Shown here one piece after another: positions 55,087-64,000 of a DNA stretch of 64,000 bases. Where the stretch lies: assembly GCF_018294505.1 (NCBI RefSeq), contig NC_057807.1, positions 266,630,192 through 266,694,191 of the forward strand. The letters run 5' to 3'. Source of the DNA: Triticum aestivum (taxonomy: Eukaryota > Streptophyta > Magnoliopsida > Poales > Poaceae). The notes under the pieces are model-generated. The model was given only the letters and a program-made list of their open reading frames with translations, made no database searches and was not told the DNA's origin. Position numbers and translations under genes: made by a program. How positions within the stretch are numbered: position 1 is the first letter of the stretch; every line of letters starts with the position of its first letter.

Positions 55087-56769
55087 TGAAGGAAATATGC
55101 CCTAGAGGCAATAATAAAGTTATTATTTATTTCCTCATATCATGATAAATGTTTATTATTCATGCTAGAATTGTATTAACCGGAAACATAATACATGTGT
55201 GAATACATAGACAAACATAACGTCACTAGTATGCCTCTACTTGACTAGCTCATTAATCAAAGATGGTTATGTTTCCTAACCATAGACATGTGTTGTCATT
55301 TGATTAACGGGATCAAATCATTAGGAGAATGATGTGATTGACATGACCCATTCCGTTAGCCTAGCACTTGATCGTTTAGTATGTTGCTATTGCTTTCTTC
55401 ATGACTTATACATGTTCCTGTAAGTATGAGATTATGCAACTCCCATTTACCGGAGGAACACTTTGTGTGCTACCAAACGTCACAACGTAACTGGGTGATT
55501 ATAAAGGAGCTCTACAGGTGTCTCCGAAGGTACATGTTGGGTTGGCGTATTTCGTGATTAGGATTTGTCACTCTGATTGTCGGAGAGGTATCTCTGGGCC
55601 CTCTCGGTAATGCACATCACTATAAGCCTTGCAAGCAATGTAGCTAATGAGTTAGTTACAGAATGATGCATTACGTAACGAGTAAAGAGACTTGCCGGTA
55701 ACGAGATTGAACTAGGTATTGGATACCACGATCGAATCTCAGGCAAGTAACATACCGATGACAAAGGGAACAACATATGTTGTTATGCGGTTTGACCGAT
55801 AAAGATCTTCGTAGAATATGTAGGAGCCAATATGAGCATCCAGGTTCCTCTATTGGTTATTGACCGAGAATAGTTCTAGGTCATGTCTACATAGTTCTCG
55901 AACCCGTAGGGTCCGCACGCTTAACGTTACGATGACAGTTTTATTATGAGTTTATAAGTTTTGATGTACCGAAGGTTGTTTGGAGTCCCGGATGTGATCA
56001 CAGACATGACGAGGAGTCTCAAAACGGTCGAGACATAAAGATTGATATATTGGAAGCCTATATTTGGATATCGGAATGGTTTCAGGTGAAATCGAGATTT
56101 TACCGGAGCACCGGGGGGTTACCGGAACCCTCCCGGGGGTTATTGGGCCTTCATGGGCCCTAAGGGAGAAGAGGAGAGGAGGCAAGAGGTGGGCTGCGCC
56201 CCCTCCCCTCCCTAGTCCGAATAGGACAAGGAGAGGGGGGCGGAGCCCCCCCTTTCCTTCCCCTCTTCCTCCTCCTTCCCCCTTCTCCTTCTCCAACTAG
56301 GAAAGAAGGGACCCTCCCCCTTGGCTCCTTTATATACGGGGGCAGGAGGGCACCTCTAGACACACAAGTTGATCTTCGTGATCGTTCCTTAGCCGTGTGC
56401 GGTGCCCGCCTCCACCATATTCCACCTCGGTCATATCGTTGCGGTGCTTAGGCGAAGCCCTGCGTCGATAGAACATCATCACCGTCACCACGCCGTCGTG
56501 CTGACAGAACTCATCCCCGAAACCCTGCTGGATCGGAGTCCGGGGATCATCATCGAGCTGAACGTGTGCTGAACTCGGAGGTGCCGTACGTTCGGTGCTT
56601 GGATCGGTCGGGTCGTGAAGACGTACGACTACATCAACAGCGTTGTCATAATGCTTCCGCTTACGGTCTACGAGGGTACGTGGACAACACTCTCCCATCT
56701 CGTTGCTATGCATCACCATGATCTTGCGTGTGCGTAGGATTTTTTTTGAAATGACTATGTTCCCCAACA
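55087..56769 (+). repeat. 5' LTR of Copia B
   Basis: 1683 bp. The TATA is TATATAC at 56331-56337. Compared with the 3' LTR it lacks about 57 bp just upstream of the TATA. Confidence 0.93.
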
Positions 56770-56770
56770 G

Positions 56771-56787
56771 TGGCATCCGAGCCTAGG
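56771..56787 (+). other. Primer binding site of Copia B
   Basis: TGGCATCCGAGCCTAGG is a slightly degenerate version of the initiator-methionine site, one base after the LTR. Confidence 0.8.
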
Positions 56788-58004
56788 TTTTATGCGTTGA
56801 TGTTATATGCATGAGTAGAACACAAGTGAGTTGTGGGCGATACAAGTCATACTGCTTACCAGCATGTCATACTTTGGTTCAGCGGTATTGTTGGATGAAG
56901 CGGCCCGGACCGACATTACGCGTACGCTTACGCGAGACTGGTTTTACCGCCGTGCTTTGCACACAGGTGACTAGCGGGTGTCTGTTTCTCCAATTTTAGT
57001 TGAACCGAGTGTGGCTACGCCCGGTCCTTGTGAAGGTTAAAACATCACTAACTTGACGAACTATCGTTGTGGTTTTGATGCGTAGGTAAGAACGGTTCTT
57101 GCTCAGCCCGTAGCAGCCACGTAAAATTTGCAACAACAAAGTAGAGGACGTCTAACTTGTTTTTGCAGGGCATGTTGTGATGTGATATGGTCAAGACGTG
57201 ATGCTATATTTTATTGTATGAGATGATCATGTTTTGTAACCGAAGTTATCGGCAACTGGCAGGAGCCATATGGTTGTCGCTTTATTGTATGAAATGCAAA
57301 CGCCCTGTAATTGCTTTACTTTATCACTAAGCGGTAGCGATAGTCGTAGAAGCAATAGATGGCGTAACGACAACGATGCTACGATGGAGATCAAGGTGTC
57401 GCGCCGGTGACGATGGTGATCACGACGGTGCTTCGGAGATGGAGATCACAAGCACAAGATGATGATGGCCATATCATATCACTTATATTGATTGCATGTG
57501 ATGTTTATCCTTTATGCATCTTATCTTGCTTTGATTGACGGTAGCATTTTAAGATGATCTCTCACTAAAAATTATCAAGAAGTGTTCTCCCTGAGTATGC
57601 ACCGTTGCGAAAGTTCTTCGTGCTGAGACACCACGTGATGATCGGGTGTGATAGGCTCTACGTTCAAATACAACGGGTGCAAAACAGTTGCACACGCGGA
57701 ATACTCAGGTTAAACTTGACGAGCCTAGCATATAACAGATATGGCCTCGGAACACGGAGACCGAAAGGTCGAACGTGAATCATATAGTAGATATGATCAA
57801 CATAGTGATGTTCACCATTGAAACTACTCCATCTCACGTGATGATCGGACATGGTTTAGTTGATTTGGATCACGTGATCACTTAGATGACTAGAGAGATG
57901 TCTGTCTAAGTGGGAGTTCTTAAGTAATATGATTAATTGAACTTAAATTTATCATGAACTTAGTACCTGATAGTATTTTGCTTGTCTATGTTTGTTGTAG
58001 ATAG
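56788..58004 (+). other. Untranslated leader of Copia B
   Basis: About 1.2 kb collinear with the leader of Copia A (111-1367). No supported gene. Confidence 0.75.
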
Positions 58005-58949
58005 ATGGCTCGTGCTGTTGTTCCGTTGAATTTTAATGCGTTCCTTGAGAAAGCAAAGTTGAAAGATGATGGTAGCAATTACACGGACTGGGTCCGTAAC
58101 CTGAGGATTATCCTCATTGCTGCACAGAAGAATTACGTCCTGGAAGCACCGCTGGGTGCCAGGCCTGCTGCTGATGCAACTGACGACGTTAAGAACGTCT
58201 GGCAGAGCAAAGCTGATGACTACTCGATAGTTCAGTGTGCCATGCTTTACGGCTTAGAACCGGGTCTTCAACGACGTTTTGAACGTCATGGAGCATATGA
58301 GATGTTCCAGGAGTTGAAGTTAATATTTCAAGCAAATGCCCGGATTGAGAGATATGAAGTCTCCAATAAGTTCTATAGCTGCAAGATGGAGGAGAATAGT
58401 TCTGTCAGTGAACACATACTCAAAATGTCTGGGTATAATAATCACTTGATTCAACTGGGAGTTAATCTTCCTGATGATAGTGTCATTGACAGAATTCTTC
58501 AATCACTGCCACCAAGCTACAAGAGCTTCGTGATGAACTATAATATGCAAGGGATGGACAAGACTATTCCTGAGCTCTTCGCAATGCTAAAAGCCGCGGA
58601 GGTAGAAATCAAGAAGGAGCATCAAGTGTTGATGGTCAACAAGACCACCAGTTTCAAGAAAAAGGGCAAAGGGAAGAATAAGGGGAACTTCAAGAAGAAC
58701 AACAAACAAGTTGCTGCTCAAGAGAAGAAACCCAAGTCTGGACCTAAGCCTGAGACTGAGTGCTTCTACTGCAAGCAGACTGGACACTGGAAGCGGAACT
58801 GCCCCAAGTATTTGGCGGATAAGAAGGATGGCAAAGTGAACAAAGGTATATGTGATATACATGTTATTTATGTGTACCTTACTAATACTCGCGGTAGTAC
58901 CTGGGTATTTGATACTGGTTCTGTTGCTAATATTTGCAACTCGAAATAG
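58005..58949 (+). pseudogene. gag: gag plus protease start of Copia B, ends at a stop inside protease
   Basis: This 314-codon frame from MARAVVPLNFNAFLEK contains the capsid region, a basic linker and an intact CCHC knuckle (C253, C256, H261, C266; CFYCKQTGHWKRNC). The aspartic protease triad VFDTGSVANIC has its aspartate at residue 303. The TAG at 58947-58949 falls about ten codons after the DTG and stands where Copia A has CAA, so a single C-to-T change explains it. The same frame continues into pol. Confidence 0.88.
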
Positions 58950-61900
58950 GGACTACAGATTAAGCGAAGATTGGCTAAGGACGAGGTGACGATGCGCGTG
59001 GGAAATGGTTCCAAAGTCGATGTGATCGCGGTCGGCACGCTATCTCTACATCTACCATCGGGATTAGTTTTAGACCTAAATAATTGTTATTTGGTGCCAG
59101 CGTTGAGCATGAACATTATATCTGGATCTTGTTTGATGCCAGACGGTTATTCATTTAAATCAGAGAATAATGGTTGTTCTATTTATATGAGTAATATCTT
59201 TTATGGTCATGCACCCTTGAAGAGTGGTCTATTTTTATTGAATCTCGATAGTAGTGATACACATATTCATAGTGTTGAAGCCAAAAGATGCAGAGTTGAT
59301 AATGATAGTGCAACTTATTTGTGGCACTGCCGTTTAGGTCATATCGGTATAAAGCGCATGAAGAAACTCCATACTGATGGACTTTTGGAATCACTTGATT
59401 ATGAATCACTTGGTACTTGCGAACCGTGCCTCATGGGCAAGATGACTAAAACGCCGTTCTCCGGAACTATGGAGCGAGCAACTGATTTGTTGGAAATCAT
59501 ACATACTGATGTTTGTGGTCCAATGAATATTGAGGCTCGCGGCGGGTATCGTTATTTTCTCACCTTCACAGATGATTTGAGCAGATATGGGTATATCTAC
59601 TTAATGAAACACAAGTCTGAAACATTTGAAAAGTTCAAAGAATTTCAGAGTGAAGTGGAAAATCATCGTAACAAGAAAATAAAATTTCTACGATCTGATC
59701 GTGGAGGAGAATATTTGAGTTACGAGTTTGGTTTACATTTGAAACAATGCGGAATAGTTTCGCAACTCACGCCACCCGGAACACCACAACGAAATGGTGT
59801 GTCCGAACGTCGTAATCGTACTTTACTAGATATGGTGCGATCTATGATGTCTCTTACTGATTTACCGCTATCGTTTTGGGGTTATGCTTTAGAGACGGCC
59901 GCATTCACGTTAAATAGGGCACCATCAAAATCCGTTGAGACGACGCCTCATGAACTGTGGTTTGGCAAGAAACCAAAGTTGTCGTTTCTTAAAGTTTGGG
60001 GCTGCGATGCTTATGTGAAGAAACTTCAACCAGATAAGCTCGAACCCAAATCGGAGAAATGTGTCTTCATAGGATACCCAAAAGAGACTGTTGGGTACAC
60101 CTTCTATCACAGATCTGAGGGCAAGATTTTCGTTGCTAAATTCGGATCCTTTCTAGAGAAGGAGTTTCTCTCGAAAGAAGTGAGTGGGAGGAAAGTAGAA
60201 CTTGATGAGGTAACTGTACCTGCTCCCTTATTGGAAAGTAGTCCATCACAAGAACCGGTTCCTGTGACAACTACACCAATTAGTGAGGAAGCTAATGATA
60301 TTGATCATGAAACTTCAGATCAAGTTTCTACTGAACCTCGTAGGTCTACCAGAGTAAGATCCGCACCAGAGTGGTACGGTAATCCTATTCTGGAAGTCAT
60401 GTTACTTGACCATGGCGAACCTACGAACTATGAGGAAGCGATGATGAGCCCAGATTCCGCAAAATGGCTAGAAGCCATGAAATCTGAGATGGGATCCATG
60501 TATGAGAACAAAGTATGGACTTTGGTTGACTTGCCCGATGATCGGCAAGCCATTGAGAATAAATGGATCTTTAAGAAGAAGACTGACGCTGATGGTAATG
60601 TAACTGTCTATAAAGCTCGACTTGTTGCAAAAGGTTTTCGACAAGTTCAAGGGGTTGACTACGATGAGACTTTCTCACCCGTAGCGATGCTTAAGTCTGT
60701 CCGAATCATGTTAGCAATTGCTGCATTTTATGATTATGAAATTTGGCAAATGGATGTCAAAACTGCATTCTTGAATGGATTTCTGGAAGAAGAGTTGTAT
60801 ATGATGCAACCAGAAGGTTTTGTCGATCCAAAAGGTGCTAACAAAGTGTGCAAGCTCCAGCGATCCATTTATGGACTGGTGCAAGCATCTCGGAGTTGGA
60901 ATAAACGCTTTGATAGTGTGATCAAAGCATATGGTTTTATACAGACTTTTGGAGAAGCCTGTATTTACAAGAAAGTGAGTGGGAGCTCTGTAGCATTTCT
61001 GATATTATATGTAGATGACATATTATTAATTGGAAATGATATAGAATTTCTGGATAGCATAAAGGGATGATTGAATAAAAGTTTTTCAATGAAAGACCTC
61101 GGTGAAGCTGCTTACATATTGGGCATCAAGATCTATAGAGATAGATCAAGACGCTTAATTGGACTTTCACAAAGCACATACCTTGATAAAGTTTTGAAAA
61201 AGTTCAAAATGGATCAGGCAAAGAAAGGGTTCTTGCCTGTATTACAAGGTGTGAAGTTGAGTCAGACTCAATGCCCGACCACAGCAGAAGATAGAGAGAA
61301 AATGAAAGATGTTCCCTATGCTTCAGCCATAGGCTCTATCATGTATGCAATGCTGTGTACCAGGCCTGATGTATGCTTAGCAATAAGCTTGGCAGGAAGG
61401 TACCAAAGTAATCCAGGAGTGGATCACTGGACAGCGGTCAAGAACATCCTGAAATACCTGAAAAGGACTAAGGATATGTTTCTCGTATATGGAGGTGACA
61501 AAGAGCTAGTCGTAAATGGTTACGTCGATGCAAGCTTTGACACTGATCCGGACGATTCTAAATCGCAAACCGGATACGTGTTTTTATTAAACGGTGGAGC
61601 TGTAAGTTGGTGCAGTTCTAAACAAAGCGTCGTGGCGGGATCTACATGTGAAGCGGAGTACATAGCTGCTTCGGAAGCAGCAAATGAAGGAGTCTGGATG
61701 AAGGAGTTCATTTCCGATCTAGGTGTCATACCTAGTGCATCGGGACCAATGAAGATCTTCCGTGACAATACTGGTGCAATTGCCTTGGCAAAGGAATCCA
61801 GATTTCACAAGAGGACCAAGCACATCAAGAGACGCTTCAATTCCATCCGGGACCAAGTCCAGGTGGGAGACATAGAGATTTGCAAGATACATACGGATCT

Positions 61901-61991
61901 GAATGTTGCAGACCCGTTCCACGAGCAAAACATGATCAGCACCAAGACTCCATGGGTGTTAGAATCATTAGTGTGTAATCTAGATTATTGA
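58950..61991 (+). pseudogene. pol: pol of Copia B (protease, integrase, RT, RNase H), one stop and a C-terminal frameshift
   Basis: In the same frame as gag. It holds the integrase HHCC region (LWHCRLGHIG to CEPCLMGKM, about 59320-59440) and the integrase D,D,E residues around HTDVCGP, RSDRGGEY and NGVSERRN. RT follows with DVKTAFLNG and YVDD at 61008-61019, then RNase H with YVDASFD, STCEAEY and FRDNTGA. A TGA at 61068-61070 stands where Copia A reads tyrosine, between RT and its connection region. Near 61917 a 13-bp segment present in Copia A is missing, which shifts the frame and replaces the conserved T-K-P-L-P tail. Confidence 0.9.
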
Positions 61992-61998
61992 CTCTAGG

Positions 61999-62011
61999 GC
62001 AAGTGGGAGAC
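61999..62011 (+). other. Polypurine tract of Copia B
   Basis: GCAAGTGGGAGAC lies immediately before the 3' LTR and would prime plus-strand DNA synthesis. Confidence 0.75.
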
Positions 62012-63751
62012 TGAAGGAAATATGCCCTAGAGGCAATAATAAAGTTATTATTTATTTCCTCATATCATGATAAATGTTTATTATTCATGCTAGAATTGTA
62101 TTAACCGGAAACATGATACATGTGTGAATACATAGACAAACATAACGTCACTAGTATGCCTCTACTTGACTAGCTCATTAATCAAAGATGGTTATGTTTC
62201 CTAACCATAGACATGTGTTGTCATTTGATTAATGGGATCACATCATTAGGAGAATGATGTGATTGACATGACCCATTCCGTTAGCCTAGCACTTGATCGT
62301 TTAGTATGTTGCTATTGCTTTCTTCATGACTTATACATGTTCCTGTAACTATGAGATTATGCAACTCCCGTTTACCGGAGGAACACTTTGTGTGCTACCA
62401 AACGTCACAACGTAACTGGGTGATTATAAAGGAGCTCTACAGGTGTCTCCGAAGGTACATGTTGGGTTGGTGTATTTCGAGATTAGGATTTGTCACTCCG
62501 ATTGTCGGAGAGGTATCTCTGGGCCCTCTCGGTAATGCACATCACTATAAGCCTTGCAAGCAATGTAGCTAATGAGTTAGTTACGGAATGATGCATTACG
62601 TAACGAGTAAAGAGACTTGCCGGTAACGAGATTGAACTAGGTATTGGATACCGACGATCGAATCTCGGGCAAGTAACATACCGATGACAAAGGGAACAAC
62701 GTATGTTGTTATGCGGTTTGACCGATAAAGATCTTCGTAGAATATGTAGGAGCCAATATGAGCATCCAGGTTCCGCTATTGGTTATTGAACGAGAATAGT
62801 TCTAGGTCATGTCTACATAGTTCTCGAACCCGTAGGGTCCGCACGCTTAACGTTACGATGACAATTTTATTATGAGTTTATAAGTTTTATGTACCGAAGG
62901 TTGTTCGGAGTCCCGGATGTGATCACGGACATGACGAGGAGTCTCGAAATGGTTGAGACATAAAGATTGATATATTGGAAGCCTATATTTGGATATCGGA
63001 ATGGTTCCGGGTGAAATCGGGATTTTACCGGAGCACCGGGGGGTTACCGAAACCCTCCCGGGGGTTATTGGGCCTTCATGGGCCCTAAGGGAGAAGAGGA
63101 GAGGAGGCAAGAGGTGGGCTGCGCCCCCTCCCCACCCTAGTCCGAATAGGACAAGGAGAGGGGGGCGGCGCCCCCCCTTTCCTTCCCCTCTTCCTCCTCC
63201 TTCCCCCTTCTCCTTCTCCAACTAGGAAAGAAGGGAGTCCTACTCCCGGTGGGAGTAGGACTCCCCCTTGGCGCGCCCTCCTTGGCCGGCCGCCCCTCCC
63301 CCTTGGCTCCTTTATATACGGGGGCAGGGGGCACCTCTAGACACACAAGTTGATCTTCGTGATCGTTCCTTAGCCGTGTGTGGTGCCCTCCTCCACCATA
63401 TTCCACCTCGGTCATATCGTTGAGGTGCTTAGGCGAAGCCCTGCGTCGGTAGAACATCATCACCGTCACCACACCGTCGTGCTGATGGAACTCATCCCCG
63501 AAACCCTGCTGGATCGGAGTCCCGGGATCGTCATCGAGCTGAACGTGTGCTGAACTCGGAGGTGCCGTACGTTCGGTGCTTGGATCGGTCGGATCGTGAA
63601 GACATACGACTACATCAACCGCGTTGTCATAACGCTTCCGCTTACGGTCTACGAGGGTACATGGACAACACTCTCCCATCTCGTTGCTATGCATCACCAT
63701 GATCTTGCATGTACGTAGGAATTTTTTTTGAAATTACTACGTTCCCCAACA
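62012..63751 (+). repeat. 3' LTR of Copia B
   Basis: 1740 bp. The TATA is near 63313. It contains a perfect 14-bp inverted repeat with a 3-bp loop at 63234-63264, absent from the 5' LTR. Confidence 0.93.
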
Positions 63752-64000
63752 CATGGAACCCCAAGGTATTCAAGAATAGCCAAAAGCCTAAGCTTGGGGA
63801 TGCCCCCGGAAGGCATCCCCTCTTTCGTCTTCGTTTATTGGTAACTTTACTTGGAGCTATATTTTTATTTTCCACATGATATGTGTTTTGCTTGGAGCAT
63901 CTTGTATGATATTAGTATTTTCTTTTTAGTTTTTCACAATCATCCTTGCTGTACACACCTTTTGGGAGAAGCCCACTTGAATTGAATTTATTAGAATACT
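63752..64000 (+). other. Fatima-like non-coding spacer, right part
   Basis: After the CATGG duplication (63752-63756) the interrupted spacer resumes, with AGCTTGGGGATGCCCCCGGA near 63793, A/T-rich text and no gene. It runs off the window. Confidence 0.7.

Larger units (their letters stand above)
55087..63751 (+). mobile_element. Copia LTR retrotransposon B (Angela/BARE1-like), complete with CATGG duplication
   Basis: The LTRs (55087-56769 and 62012-63751) start TGAAGGAAATATGCCC and end CCCCAACA, flanked by CATGG at 55082-55086 and 63752-63756. The interior holds a leader, gag and pol in one frame. Over the first roughly 1.07 kb I count about two dozen LTR differences (about 2%). Two stops and a 13-bp deletion prevent full translation; otherwise this is the better preserved of the two Angela-like copies. 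Confidence 0.93.
51511..64000 (+). mobile_element. Athila/Fatima-like gypsy element, split by Copia B, right end outside window
   Basis: The 5' LTR (51511-53081) is followed by the Athila-type primer binding site TGGCGCCGTTGCCGGGGA, partial gag, a protease, and an A/T-rich spacer that is interrupted at 55086 and resumes at 63757. No RT, RNase H or integrase coding lies between protease and spacer, so this is an internally deleted, non-autonomous form. Confidence 0.85.

Noticed and set aside
55952..56776. Minus-strand ORFs in the Copia B 5' LTR (and their copies at 62853-63700)
   Set aside because: LTR sequence present twice with frames that differ between copies; no recognisable protein.

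Overview
This window looks like nuclear DNA of a Triticeae grass (wheat, Aegilops or a close relative). Nearly all of it is nested transposable elements of families typical of those genomes: Angela/BARE1/WIS-like Copia, a Maximus-like Sirevirus, Athila/Fatima-like gypsy elements and an L1-type LINE. I can support one host gene, a group A (ABI5/AREB-type) bZIP transcription factor with three coding exons. Family names come from my recognition of LTR starts and protein motifs, not from a search.

Layout. 1-7111: Copia element A, entered inside its 5' LTR; gag-pol is broken by one stop and three frameshifts; 3' LTR 5389-7111. 7112-9109: decayed non-LTR debris, including a LINE 3' end (8332-8575) bracketed by an 11-bp repeat. 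9122-15896: a complete LINE with a perfect 12-bp target-site duplication and poly(A), both ORFs mutated. 15909-20795: the bZIP gene island on the minus strand (CDS exons 16993-17073, 17569-17640, 18179-18967; inferred 5'-UTR intron 18973-20424; promoter near 20570-20640). 20796-23752: a non-coding Mutator/foldback-like element abutting the bZIP promoter. It has two arms of repeated TGTTC/GAACA words and a central 427-bp tandem duplication carrying tRNA-like and palindromic segments.

24248-24990 and 50843-50960 are two halves of an old Athila-like LTR split by a Maximus-like Sirevirus (24991-50842). The Sirevirus has 1534-bp LTRs, an intact 872-aa gag, a pol gene, and an intact extra ORF of 1195-1274 aa preceded by its own TATA box and GC-rich leader-like sequence. 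Its pol is split by an 11-kb LARD-like element in reverse orientation (29984-41022, LTRs about 3.7 kb, non-coding interior). From 51511 to the window end lies a Fatima/Athila-like element reduced to partial gag and protease. It is split at 55087-63751 by Copia element B (TSD CATGG), whose gag-pol has two stops and a 13-bp deletion.

How it fits together. The retroelement genes are cis-acting sets (capsid, protease, integrase, reverse transcriptase, RNase H) that have mostly decayed. The bZIP gene is the only plausible host function, probably in ABA/stress or seed transcription. The most unusual observations are an age inversion (the LARD has LTRs about four times more diverged than those of the Sirevirus it sits in), the apparent internal promoter and intact extra ORF of the Sirevirus, and the architecture of the repeat-armed element next to the bZIP promoter. 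I found no CRISPR array, no rRNA gene, no functional tRNA and no bacterial-type system.
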